From Limnohabitans sp. WS1 (GTDB taxonomy: Bacteria > Pseudomonadota > Gammaproteobacteria > Burkholderiales > Burkholderiaceae_C), in contig NZ_NERU01000003.1 of assembly GCF_003063265.1 (NCBI RefSeq), positions 292,516 to 356,515 of the forward strand: a stretch of DNA of 64,000 nt, given 5' to 3'. Positions 35,373 through 43,725 of the stretch are shown piece after piece (positions within the stretch are counted from its first letter, which is position 1; every line of letters starts with the position of its first letter). The translations under genes were made by a program, and so were the position numbers. Below the pieces are notes generated by a model that saw only the letters and a list, made by a program, of their open reading frames with translations, did no database searches and was not told where the DNA came from.

Positions 35373-35813
35373 ATGGAGCCGGAGAGCGAGTTGTACAACA
35401 GCGGCATCGTCGATGTGTCGCACCGTTACCACAAGATGTACGTGGTGCGGCCACAGTTCTTTGTGCCCCTGATCACGTTGTTGCGCAATGCCGCTTTGAA
35501 CGCGATGAAGTACAAGTCCGAGCTGGCCTTGGTGCGCTGCCAGAACGTGGACATCACCAAGTTCGAAACCCAGCTGGACGAATTCAAGACGGCGTTTGGC
35601 CGCAATTGGCGTCTGGCCTCTGAAGGTTTTGAGGAAGCCGTCAAGCGCATTGACGAAGCCATCAAAGACTTGGAAAAAACCAAGGAAGCGCTGCACAAGT
35701 CAGCCAACAATTTGCGCCTGGCCAACGACAAGGCCGACGACTTGACGATCAAGAAGCTCACACGCGCCAACCCCACGATGGCGGCCAAGTTTGAAGAGTT
35801 GCCGGGGTCCTAG
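35373..35813 (+). pseudogene. C-terminal fragment of a DUF2130-family protein
   Basis: The 146 codons from 35373 match only the last third of DUF2130 proteins (about 400 residues): [20 protein letters not shown] and a long coiled-coil helix ([21 protein letters not shown]), ending [16 protein letters not shown]. The N-terminal coiled coil and nuclease-like part are absent, replaced directly by the toxin gene. An ATG happens to stand at the break, so a short protein may be made, but the gene is most simply a remnant. Confidence 0.75.
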
Positions 35814-35819
35814 CCATTT

Positions 35820-36834
35820 TTGAGTTGCATTTTTAAAAATACGCCTCATAACTTGAGGTGTATTGAGGGGCAGCAGCTCAACCTGGAGTCTTTGCGGTCG
35901 TCGGTGGCGCACCGGCTTGCGCTGGCCGATGCGCCGGGCGCAGACCGTTCGGTTGAAGGTTTGGTGCAGGTGATGCAAGACGCCTTGGCCAACCACAGTG
36001 CAGCGCTGGATGTGGACAGGCTGTGCCGCTGGCAGTCGGCCTTGTTTCCCGGTGGCACGTCGGGCATTGTCCGTATTGCGGTGGGCCGCTTGCGTGACCA
36101 TGCCGATGCCATGCAAATTGTCAGCGGGCCTTTGGGACGTGAAGTGGTGCATTACGAGGCACCACCCTCTTCAAGCGTTGGTGCAGAGATGGATCTTTTT
36201 TTGGCTTGGTTCGCCAACCCAGCAGTCACGCTGAACGGTATTGCACGCGCAGCCTTGGTGCATTTGTGGTTTGAGTCCATCCACCCTTTTGAAGATGGCA
36301 ATCGCCGCATAGGGCGTGCTTTGGCAGACATGGCTTTGGCGCAAGACATGTGTGCGCAAGACCCAGAGGCCAATCCCACGCAGGTACGGGTGTTCGGCTT
36401 ATTACGATGCGCTCAACCACGCGCAGCGCTTGCGAGGTGTATCGCTGGATGCCCAAGGGATTGATGTCACAGCATGGGTGCAGTGGTTTGTGCAGGCTTT
36501 CACCCGTGCCTGTGTGGCCAGTCAGGCTGTGGTGCGCGATGCGACAGATAAAGCGCATTTTCGGTTGCGCGCAGCGCAATGCCACATCAACCCGCGCCAA
36601 AGCAAGGTGCTCGAGCGTTTGCTCGACGCCGGGCATGTGGGCTCGGGCGGCGGATTTTTGGGCGGCATGAGCACCGACAAGTACGCCAACATCACTGGCA
36701 CCTCCAAAGCGACAGCCGCACGCGATTTGGCCGATTTGGCTCAGCACGGCTTGTTGCGCATCGAGGGTTTGGGCAAGGCCACGCGCTATGTCGTGAATGT
36801 GCCAGGTTGGGAGCAGCCAGCGATCAGGCCTTAA
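35820..36834 (+). pseudogene. Broken Fic-family (Fic/DUF4172-like) protein gene
   Basis: Two overlapping frames join to a Fic protein. The first (35820 to about 36390) starts in the middle of the inhibitory helix region (CIEGQQLN, equivalent to the S-x-x-x-EGE motif) and carries the Fic core with catalytic HPFEDGNRRIGR. The second frame (from about 36390 to 36834) continues AYYDALNHAQR and DVTAWVQWFVQAF and ends with a winged-helix-like domain (TSKATAARDLADLAQHGLL). The expected N-terminal domain of about 90 residues is missing, and a frameshift with small loss separates the halves. The core reads GNRRIGR where active Fic AMP-transferases have GNGRxxR, one further sign of decay. Confidence 0.75.
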
Positions 36835-36858
36835 CGGCTTGCTTCAATGCGCCCCGAG

Positions 36859-36966
36859 CTAACACCCCTCAGCCCTATCCCCATCCGCCTCATCACCTTC
36901 CTGGCTGCAGAGCGCCTCAATCAAGGCTTGGTCCAGCACTTGGCCGGATAGCAGCTGCTCTGAAAT
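36859..36966 (-). pseudogene. C-terminal tail relic, copy 2
   Basis: The - strand reads SEQLLSGQVLDQALIEALCS, then QEGDEADGDRAEGC and a stop at 36859-36861. It resembles copy 1 at 31625-31735 in both DNA and protein. There is no body of a gene attached: the frame extends into the ccdA promoter region. It lies beside a toxin-antitoxin module, as does copy 1. Confidence 0.55.
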
Positions 36967-36968
36967 GA

Positions 36969-36987
36969 ATGCGCATAATATGCGCAT
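36969..36987 (+). promoter_or_regulatory. Candidate operator of the CcdA-CcdB module
   Basis: Two exact copies of the palindrome ATGCGCAT (36969-36976 and 36980-36987) stand 11 bases apart, one helical turn, about 20 bases before the ccdA start. This is the usual arrangement for cooperative binding of an antitoxin-toxin complex. Confidence 0.6.
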
Positions 36988-37006
36988 ATTCTCATTGGAG
37001 GCACCT

Positions 37007-37264
37007 ATGCCACGCACCAGCAGCGCCAAGCCCCTATCCCGAAAACGCCCAGTCAACCTCACCTTGAGTGAAGGCTTGATCGCCGAGCTCAAAGGCTACA
37101 CCTCTAATTTGTCTGCTACGGCTGAAGCCTTGCTCACAGCGTATGTGGTGGAACAAAAGCAGGCACGTTCAAGCCGCCAGCAACAGGCAGACCAAACCGT
37201 GGCAGGCTGGAACGCTTTGCATGCGCAAGTCGGCTCATTTGCGGATGAACACTCCACACTCTGA
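37007..37264 (+). CDS. ccdA: CcdA-type antitoxin
   Basis: An 85-residue CcdA family antitoxin. The N-terminal half (KRPVNLTLSEGLIAELKGY, TSNLSATAEALLTAYV) is the ribbon-helix-helix DNA-binding domain; the C-terminus (AGWNALHAQVGSFADEHSTL) matches the CcdB-binding tail with the conserved Trp-N-...-GSFADE pattern. ATG 37007 has GGAG eight bases upstream; the frame has an earlier ATG at 36965 that lies inside the operator and is rejected. The stop overlaps the toxin start (TGATG). Confidence 0.88.
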   Translation: MPRTSSAKPLSRKRPVNLTLSEGLIAELKGYTSNLSATAEALLTAYVVEQKQARSSRQQQADQTVAGWNALHAQVGSFADEHSTL

Positions 37265-37581
37265 TGGCTCAGTTTGACCTTCATCGAAACAAAGGCCCAT
37301 TGAGGGAGACCATTCCTTACGTCGTGGTGGTTCAGTCTTCTTTGTCGGATGGTTATCGCCGTCGGGTGGTCGTGCCTTTGGTCAAGCGCAGTGCGTTGCC
37401 TGCGGGTATTGCTGGCACGCGCATGAATCCGAGCTTCAAAGTGCGTGGGGCGGTGTTGGTGCTGCACCCGTTGGACATGGTTTCAGTGGCGCTCGATCAG
37501 CTGGGAGAGTGCGTGGGTTCATTGGCTGAGAACGGGCAAGAGATTGCGGATGCGTTGGATGAGTTGCTGACGCGTTCTTGA
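37264..37581 (+). CDS. ccdB: CcdB-family gyrase toxin, second copy
   Basis: A 105-residue CcdB protein beginning MAQFDLHRNKG, with IPYVVVVQSSLSDGYRRRVVVPL and the MNPSFKVRGAVLVLHPLDMVSV core; it ends in a helix with acidic residues (EIADALDELLTRS). The canonical C-terminal Trp-Gly-Ile is absent. It overlaps ccdA by one base. It is clearly related to, but different from, the first CcdB 2.2 kb upstream. Confidence 0.87.
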   Translation: MAQFDLHRNKGPLRETIPYVVVVQSSLSDGYRRRVVVPLVKRSALPAGIAGTRMNPSFKVRGAVLVLHPLDMVSVALDQLGECVGSLAENGQEIADALDELLTRS

Positions 37582-37631
37582 CATTGATAAAAAGTAACTG
37601 GCCGCGACGCTGGCAGGCTCTGACCTCTTCT

Positions 37632-37668
37632 AAGCCCCGGACGGGAAACGGTCCGGGGCTTTTTTATG
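37632..37668 (+). terminator. Intrinsic terminator, right copy of a repeated hairpin
   Basis: AAGCCCCGGAC and GTCCGGGGCTT form a perfect stem around GGGAAACG, followed by TTTT. It matches the hairpin at 34688 apart from a few bases, including the loop. Confidence 0.9.
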
Positions 37669-37763
37669 TGCAGGTAATGCCTCAGGATGCGGGATAACCC
37701 TGAATTCATTCCTGATATTTCAGTTATTTCTGAAAATTCAAAATGGGAGGCTAAAATCGCGAC

Positions 37764-38360
37764 ATGCCTATCTCTGACCAAATTCCTGCCCTCAACCGCG
37801 AGTTCATCGCCCATTTCGGTGAAATGGGCAGCAAGTGGGGCATCAACCGCACGGTTGGCCAAATTTACGCGCTGCTCTATGTGTCCCCGCAGGCTTTAAA
37901 TGCCGATGAGATTGCCGAGGCGCTGGCGTTCTCTCGTTCTAACGTGAGCATGGGCCTCAAGGAGCTGCAGGCCTGGCGCTTGGTGCGTTTGCGCCACCAA
38001 GCGGGTGACCGGCGCGAGTACTTTGAGGCACCCGCTGACGTTTGGGAGATCTTTCGGGTGTTGGCCGAGGAGCGCCGCCGCCGTGAAATCGAGCCCACCT
38101 TGAGCATGCTGCGAACCGCCTTGTTGGAGACACCCCATACCGACGCAGAGCGCCATGCCCAGCAGCGCATGCGCGAAATGCACGACCTGATCGACCGCCT
38201 CATGACCTGGTTTGACGACGTGCAAAAGCTCGCACCCGAGACCGCCATGCAGCTCATGAGCATGGGCACCACGGTGACCAAGGTGCTCGAATTCAAAGAC
38301 CGCCTGACCGGTCGCGGTAACAAAGTACCGGACATTAGCCAGACACGCGACAGCGCTTGA
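37764..38360 (+). CDS. GbsR/MarR-type transcriptional regulator
   Basis: A 198-residue winged-helix regulator of the GbsR family (MarR superfamily). The winged helix spans about 25-95 (WGINRTVGQIYALLYVSPQALNADEIAEALAFSRSNVSMGLKELQAW, then LVRLRHQAGDRREYF) and the C-terminal helical part (to about 180) should dimerise. It ends 18 bases before cydA on the same strand, so it probably regulates the oxidase genes and may be cotranscribed with them. The effector is unknown. Confidence 0.88.
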   Translation: MPISDQIPALNREFIAHFGEMGSKWGINRTVGQIYALLYVSPQALNADEIAEALAFSRSNVSMGLKELQAWRLVRLRHQAGDRREYFEAPADVWEIFRVLAEERRRREIEPTLSMLRTALLETPHTDAERHAQQRMREMHDLIDRLMTWFDDVQKLAPETAMQLMSMGTTVTKVLEFKDRLTGRGNKVPDISQTRDSA

Positions 38361-38378
38361 CACCCAAAGAAAGCCACC

Positions 38379-39743
38379 ATGGACATCGACGCACTCATCC
38401 TCTCGCGCATCCAGTTTGCTGCGAACATCAGTTTTCACATCCTGTTCCCCACCATCACCATCGCGCTGTGCTGGTTCTTGCTGTTCTTCCGATGGCGTTT
38501 CGCCCGCACCCAAGACCAGGCGTGGGAAGAGGCCTACTATTTTTGGACCAAGGTGTTCGCGCTCACCTTTGCGCTGGGGGTGGTCTCGGGCATTGTGATG
38601 AGCTTTCAGTTCGGCACCAACTGGCCGGGATTCATGGAGCGCACGGGCAATATTTCAGGGCCGTTGCTGGGCTACGAGGTGCTGACGGCGTTTTTCCTGG
38701 AGGCCAGCTTCTTGGGCATCATGCTGTTTGGCCGTGGCCGGGTGAGTGAGCGGGTGCACCTGATCGCCACATTTTTGGTGGCGTTCGGCACCACCATGTC
38801 GGCCTTCTGGATCTTGAGCCTGAACTCCTGGATGCACACCCCGGCGGGTTTCGAAATCATCAACGGCCAGTTCATCCCCACCGATTGGCTGGCGGTGGTC
38901 TTTAACCCTTCGTTTCCCTACCGCTTCTCGCACAAGTTGCTCGCCTCGGCGCTGACCGCGTCGTTCCTGATCGCTGGGCTGTGCGCTTGGCAGCTGCTCA
39001 AAGGCAGCGCCACACGCGGCACCCACAAAGCCATGCGTGCGGCCGTTTTCACCGCCGCTTGCGTGATGCCGCTGCAGTTCCTGGTGGGTGACATGCACGG
39101 CCTGAACACCCTGGAGCACCAACCGGCCAAAGTTGCTGCCATGGAGGGCATTTGGGAAACTGAGCGTGGCGCACCGCTGACGCTCTTTGGCATTCCAGAC
39201 CAAGAAGCACGCACCACCCACTACGCGGTGAAGATCCCCAAAGTGGCCAGTTTGATCCTGACCCACGAGCTGGACGGCGAAGTCAAGGGCATCAGCGAAT
39301 TTGAAGGGGCACACCCACCCGTGGCACCGGTGTTTTATGCCTTTCGCGTGATGGTGGGTGTGGGCTCGTTGATGCTGCTGGTGGCGGGTTTTACCGCCTG
39401 GCGCTTGTGGCTTCAGCGCCGGCAGCCAGAAGTGACACTGCCCAAGCCCCTGCTGTTGTTGCTCTCGGGCATGGCTTTCTCTGGCTGGGTCGCCACGCTG
39501 GCGGGCTGGTACGTGACCGAGATCGGTCGCCAGCCCTTCCTGGTGCATGGCTTGATGCGCACCAGCGAAGCCGCCACCACCTTGCCGCCGCCCTACATTG
39601 CGCTCACTTTAACGGCTTACCTGGTGGTTTATGGCCTGCTGTTGGTCACTTACGTGGGCGTGTTGAAGTACATGGCTGAGCACCCCAAGGAACACCGCCA
39701 AGATGCCCCGACGGGTGCCCTGTTGGGCAAAGCGGGGGTGTGA
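38379..39743 (+). CDS. cydA: Cytochrome bd-type quinol oxidase subunit I
   Basis: Haem-bearing subunit of the inner-membrane bd oxidase, reducing O2 to water with quinol electrons without pumping protons. At 454 residues it lacks the extended Q-loop of E. coli CydA (522), placing it with the short-Q-loop, cyanide-insensitive (CioA-like) group. The axial ligand histidine is in ISFHILFPTI near residue 20, a second in SHKLLASAL near 187, and the quinol motif GWYVTEIGRQP near 370. It has about nine membrane segments. cydB follows after 45 bases. Confidence 0.95.
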   Translation: MDIDALILSRIQFAANISFHILFPTITIALCWFLLFFRWRFARTQDQAWEEAYYFWTKVFALTFALGVVSGIVMSFQFGTNWPGFMERTGNISGPLLGYEVLTAFFLEASFLGIMLFGRGRVSERVHLIATFLVAFGTTMSAFWILSLNSWMHTPAGFEIINGQFIPTDWLAVVFNPSFPYRFSHKLLASALTASFLIAGLCAWQLLKGSATRGTHKAMRAAVFTAACVMPLQFLVGDMHGLNTLEHQPAKVAAMEGIWETERGAPLTLFGIPDQEARTTHYAVKIPKVASLILTHELDGEVKGISEFEGAHPPVAPVFYAFRVMVGVGSLMLLVAGFTAWRLWLQRRQPEVTLPKPLLLLLSGMAFSGWVATLAGWYVTEIGRQPFLVHGLMRTSEAATTLPPPYIALTLTAYLVVYGLLLVTYVGVLKYMAEHPKEHRQDAPTGALLGKAGV

Positions 39744-39788
39744 TGAACCTCGTCTTTGCGTATCTGAACCTGAAACTGAAAGGCGACC

Positions 39789-40787
39789 ATGACTTGGGCT
39801 GAATTTCTGCCATTGTTTTTCCTGGCTGTGATGGGGCTGTCCCTGCTGGCTTATGTGGTTTTGGATGGTTACGACCTGGGCGTTGGCTTGCTGCTTTTGC
39901 AGGCGAGCGACGCAGAAATGGACACCATGATCGCCAGCATCGGCCCCTTCTGGGACGCCAATGAGACCTGGCTGGTGCTGGGCGTGGGTGTGTTGTTGAT
40001 CGCTTTTCCGATGGCCCATGGTCTGGTGCTGCAGGCCTTGTACCTGCCCGTGGCGATGATGCTGATTGGCTTGATCTTGCGAGGTGTGGCGTTTGACTTC
40101 CGCGTGAAAGCGCCGCTGCGCTACAAGCCGTTTTGGAACCGCGCGTTTTTTGCCGGCTCGCTCATGGCCAGTGCTTCTCAGGGCTGGATGCTGGGCAGCT
40201 ACATCACCGGCTTTGCCAGCGGCCCCTTGGGCTGGGCATTTAGCCTGGGCATCGCCATCACCTTGCCCGCGGCTTATGTGCTGCTGGGCTCGGGCTGGTT
40301 GATCATGAAAACCGAAGGCGATCTGCAGCAAAAAGCCGTGCGCTGGGCGCGGCTTGTGCTGTGGCCCATGGCGGCTGCCTTGCTGGCCATCTCGGCGGCC
40401 ACGCCTTTGGTGAAGGCGGGCGTTCTTGAGAAATGGTTCGGTGTGCCGCAGGTGTTTGCCTTGCTGCCGGTTCCCCTCATGTGCGCCCTGGCTTTTTTTG
40501 CCATGCGCTGGGTGCTCACAAGGCCAAATCTGGTCAATGCGGGCTACGGCTGGTTGGTGTTCGCCAATACCGTGCTGATTTTTGTGCTGGCCTTTTTCGG
40601 CTTGGCCTACAGCATCTTTCCGGACATCGTGATCGGCCGCATGACGGTGTGGGAAGCTGCCATCAGCACCGCGTCGCTGAATGTGATTTTTTTCGGTGTG
40701 GCGATCACGCTGCCGGTCATCATCGGCTACACGGTGTTCATGTACCGCGTGTTTTGGGGCAAGGCGACTGCGCTGAAGTACGGTTGA
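39789..40787 (+). CDS. cydB: Cytochrome bd-type quinol oxidase subunit II
   Basis: Second subunit of the bd oxidase, 332 residues, eight or nine membrane segments, with the N-terminal signature AYVVLDGYDLGVG and GPFWDANETWLVLG near residue 55. It stabilises the haem-bearing subunit I. I found no downstream cydX-like microprotein before the convergent exoD gene; the short-Q-loop type may use a different small subunit or none. Confidence 0.95.
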   Translation: MTWAEFLPLFFLAVMGLSLLAYVVLDGYDLGVGLLLLQASDAEMDTMIASIGPFWDANETWLVLGVGVLLIAFPMAHGLVLQALYLPVAMMLIGLILRGVAFDFRVKAPLRYKPFWNRAFFAGSLMASASQGWMLGSYITGFASGPLGWAFSLGIAITLPAAYVLLGSGWLIMKTEGDLQQKAVRWARLVLWPMAAALLAISAATPLVKAGVLEKWFGVPQVFALLPVPLMCALAFFAMRWVLTRPNLVNAGYGWLVFANTVLIFVLAFFGLAYSIFPDIVIGRMTVWEAAISTASLNVIFFGVAITLPVIIGYTVFMYRVFWGKATALKYG

Positions 40788-40871
40788 ACCTGCTGTGGTG
40801 TGCCCAATTCAACGCAAAGAAATGGTCTTGATGTTGGCCGCTGACAAGTTCTTGCTGAGGACTTCAAAGAC

Positions 40872-41522
40872 TCAAATCAGCGAGAGCACATGTTGGAACA
40901 CTTGGGCACCTCCCCACAACAGCAACATCACCGAAGCCACCGCCACAACCGTGGCCAGATAACCCGCCAGCAACATCAGACCATCCCGAAGGCGCAGACC
41001 CCACGCGATCAAGACGATGGCCAGTGCGGGCAGAGCATTGTCAAAGCTGATCACGGGAACTGGAACCATCATCGACAATCCTGCAACAAAAAGCATTGAC
41101 GCGTTGAACAGTCGTGCCGGCTTGTTGCTCAAGGGCAGCAAGCGAGGTCGCCAGACCCGAGCGAGCACATGAATGATGCGGTTGACCGTGGCGACCAGTA
41201 TCGACTGGATGTGCCCATTCATCTCGCGCTTGGCAAGCCAAGCTGGCAATTGCAGAGATTGACCTTTGCAAAGCCCAACGGCTGTCAGCAGGCAAAAAGC
41301 CCCAACGGCCGACCCCATGCCGGGCAACGCGACCGGGAACAAAAGCGGTAAGGCCATGAGCCCCAACCACAGCAGCCGCTGCCGGTTGTTCTCACCAAGG
41401 GTGTCTGCCAGCGTGCCGCCCATGCGTGCCAGCTGAGCCGAGACCATCCTTTGGACGGTGCTGCGCCGTTTGCTCAGGGTGTTTTCGGGTGAGTTGTCAG
41501 ATGGTGGAAGTGAGCGGGACAT
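40872..41522 (-). CDS. ExoD-family membrane protein
   Basis: A 216-residue protein with four or five hydrophobic segments and the ExoD pattern (LGLMALPLLFPVALPGMGSAVGAF, then LNASMLFVAGLSMMVPVPVISFDNALPALAIVLIAWGL-like end). ExoD of rhizobia affects exopolysaccharide and alkali tolerance, but its function is poorly known. The gene converges on cydB; no clear terminator lies between them. Confidence 0.83.
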   Translation of the reverse strand: MSRSLPPSDNSPENTLSKRRSTVQRMVSAQLARMGGTLADTLGENNRQRLLWLGLMALPLLFPVALPGMGSAVGAFCLLTAVGLCKGQSLQLPAWLAKREMNGHIQSILVATVNRIIHVLARVWRPRLLPLSNKPARLFNASMLFVAGLSMMVPVPVISFDNALPALAIVLIAWGLRLRDGLMLLAGYLATVVAVASVMLLLWGGAQVFQHVLSLI

Positions 41523-41829
41523 GGTGAATCAAAACACGGTGGCTGGAACCCAATCTCGTCGAAACAAGGGCATTCGACGACACACGCATGGGCAAAGTTG
41601 ATAATCTTCAGACCCAATTATTTGATCACACCCCCATGCCCGACACCCGACACTCCAGCGCCATTGGCCTTGAGTTTTCAGCCCATTCACGGTTTCAAAC
41701 CCATTTATCCAGCGTTGCCTTTAAGGGCGACAGCTTGTGGGCCGCAGGCGGGTGCTCTGTGTCGCGCCGGGGGGCTGACCGCCGCGAGAGCGAACTTACG
41801 GTATTTGGTGACTTGGAGCAACGTGGCTC
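41523..41829. other. Intergenic region before the lipid kinase gene
   Basis: About 300 bases between divergent genes. Two overlapping short frames run through it, but neither resembles a protein. An AT-rich patch near 41596-41632 (TTGATAATCTTC) is a plausible promoter for the lipid kinase gene. Nothing else is clear. Confidence 0.4.
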
Positions 41830-42861
41830 ATGACGGCTTGTTGGGTTGAGTCAGGCGTCAATGCCTTATCCCCCAAGGTCACTTGCCCGCGGTTTGACCC
41901 GGCCGCAGCCCTGCTGTTTGTCATCAACTCATCCTCCGGTGCCCATGACATCCGAGTCAAATGCGCCGTGATTGAATCTGCCCTGTCAGCCCATGGGCGC
42001 CGGGGTGAGCTGAGGGTGTGCAGCCCATCCGAGCTGCAGCAAGTCGCCACCGAGGCCGCAGCGTTGGCCGTCTCGCGCGGCTCGGCGGTGGTCGCCGTGG
42101 GCGGTGATGGCAGCCTGAGCACCGTGGCCCAAGCCGCTCATGCAGCCGGTTGCCCAATCGGTGTCATTCCCTATGGAACCTTCAACTACTTTTCCCGAAC
42201 GCACGGCATACCCACCGATCCGGAGGCTGCGGCACAGATGCTGCTGAACGCCCAGCCCATCCCCGTGCAGGTGGCTGCCATCAACCACCGCTTGTTTCTC
42301 GTTAACGCCAGTTTGGGGCTTTACCCTGAACTGTTGCAAGACCGTGAGGCCTACAAAGCTCGGTTTGGCCGCAGTCGCTGGGTGGCGTTTGTGGCCGCTT
42401 TTGTGACGCTGCTGCGCGCCCAGCGACGACTGCGTCTGCACATCGAAATCGGTGGCTCGCAGCGCGATGTCCAAACCTTGACTCTTTTTCTCGGCAACAA
42501 CCGGCTTCAGCTGGCGCAACTGGGTGCAGAGCCAGCAGACACCTTGGCCGGCACCCCCGGCCACGGCAGCATGGCCGCGCTGATGTTGAGGCCTATCGGC
42601 ACGCTGGCCATGATGAGGCTGATGCTGCACGGTGCCATGGGGCAGCTGGGCGAAGCCGCCGGCGTGGAAAGTTTCGAGTTCCATCGCATGGTGGTCAAAC
42701 CCAGACTGTCCAGCCCCCGCAAGGAGGTGGTGGTCGCGCTTGACGGCGAGGTGGCGCGGATGCGCTGGCCCATCGACATTCGTGTCCTCGACAAGCCCCT
42801 GTTCTTGCTTCAAGCGCGCGGCGCTGCAAACAGGGACAGCGGGTCAGGGATGGGCGCATGA
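41830..42861 (+). CDS. Diacylglycerol/lipid kinase-family protein
   Basis: A 343-residue protein with the DAGK catalytic domain: the nucleotide motif GGDGSLSTVAQAA near residue 90, IPYGTFNYFSR near 115, and the C-terminal beta-sandwich with VVVALDGEVARM near 300. It phosphorylates a lipid or sphingoid/isoprenoid alcohol with ATP; the lipid is unknown. The start shown (MTACWVES) may be later, since the family core begins near residue 27. It overlaps the next gene by four bases (ATGA), so the two are coupled. Confidence 0.85.
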   Translation: MTACWVESGVNALSPKVTCPRFDPAAALLFVINSSSGAHDIRVKCAVIESALSAHGRRGELRVCSPSELQQVATEAAALAVSRGSAVVAVGGDGSLSTVAQAAHAAGCPIGVIPYGTFNYFSRTHGIPTDPEAAAQMLLNAQPIPVQVAAINHRLFLVNASLGLYPELLQDREAYKARFGRSRWVAFVAAFVTLLRAQRRLRLHIEIGGSQRDVQTLTLFLGNNRLQLAQLGAEPADTLAGTPGHGSMAALMLRPIGTLAMMRLMLHGAMGQLGEAAGVESFEFHRMVVKPRLSSPRKEVVVALDGEVARMRWPIDIRVLDKPLFLLQARGAANRDSGSGMGA

Positions 42862-43703
42862 GCGTCGTGCTGCACCTGTCCGACACGCATTTCGGCACCG
42901 AGCAGCCGCTGGTGCTGGAGGCATTGGCAACGTTGGCAGCGCAGCAACAACCCGATGTGGTGGTGCTTTCGGGTGACATCACACAGCGAGCCAGGCCCAC
43001 CCAGTTCAAGGCGGCCAAAGCCTTCATGGACCGAATGGTTGCGCCGGCAGTGGTCATTCCAGACAACCACGACATTGCGTTGTTCGACCTGTGGACAAGG
43101 ATGACCCAGCCTTATGGGCGTTTTTCCGCCGCGTTTGGGCCCGATCTGGAGCCCGTTTACCAATCGCCAGACTGTCTGGTGGTGGGCGTCAACACCACTC
43201 GCGCAGGGCGACACAAGCACGGCGAGGTCTCGGCATCTCAAATGGCGCGGGTGGTCAGCTTGCTGGCAGCCGCCAAGCCGCAGCAGTTGTGTGTGGTGGT
43301 GGTCCACCAACCGGCAGCGGTGCCCGTGGCTGGCGAACGAGCCAACCTGCTGCGTGGCCATGAGGCTGCCACACAGGTTTGGGCAGAGGCCGGCGCAGAT
43401 CTGGTGCTGGGCGGCCACATTCACCTGCCTTTCACCCTGCGCGTAGACGGACTCGCGCGGCGACTGTGGGTGGTTCAGGCGGGCACGGCTGTCTCAACGC
43501 GCACGCGACCAGGAGTGCCCAATTCGGTGAATCTTCTGCGCTGGGGTGATGCTGCCACTGCGCTGGCAACCGCCACACCCGCAGCCCCCGTCACGGGCCC
43601 CATCTGCCTGATCGAACGGTGGGACTTTTGCGCACACCAGCAGGCGTTTGCGCTGACAGCGGTCACGGCGGTGCAGCCCGAGCGGGGCAACTCCCCTGAC
43701 TGA
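42858..43703 (+). CDS. Calcineurin-like metallophosphoesterase
   Basis: A 281-residue dinuclear-metal phosphoesterase. Motifs run in order: LSDTHFG (residues 8-14), VLSGDITQRA near 37, then NHDIALFD near 73, HQPAAVP near 154 and GGHIHLPF near 195. The expected GNHD motif reads DNHD (VIPDNHDIA): the metal/catalytic Asn and His are kept but the glycine is aspartate. Translationally coupled to the lipid kinase, which suggests a shared phospholipid or lipid-phosphate substrate. Confidence 0.88.
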   Translation: MSVVLHLSDTHFGTEQPLVLEALATLAAQQQPDVVVLSGDITQRARPTQFKAAKAFMDRMVAPAVVIPDNHDIALFDLWTRMTQPYGRFSAAFGPDLEPVYQSPDCLVVGVNTTRAGRHKHGEVSASQMARVVSLLAAAKPQQLCVVVVHQPAAVPVAGERANLLRGHEAATQVWAEAGADLVLGGHIHLPFTLRVDGLARRLWVVQAGTAVSTRTRPGVPNSVNLLRWGDAATALATATPAAPVTGPICLIERWDFCAHQQAFALTAVTAVQPERGNSPD

Positions 43704-43725
43704 AACAGGTGCACTGGCGGCCGAC

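Noticed and set aside
36859..37092. 77-codon - strand frame at the ccdA start as a real protein
   Set aside because: The N-terminal half is antisense to ccdA; only the C-terminal tail has meaning, and that is listed as a relic.
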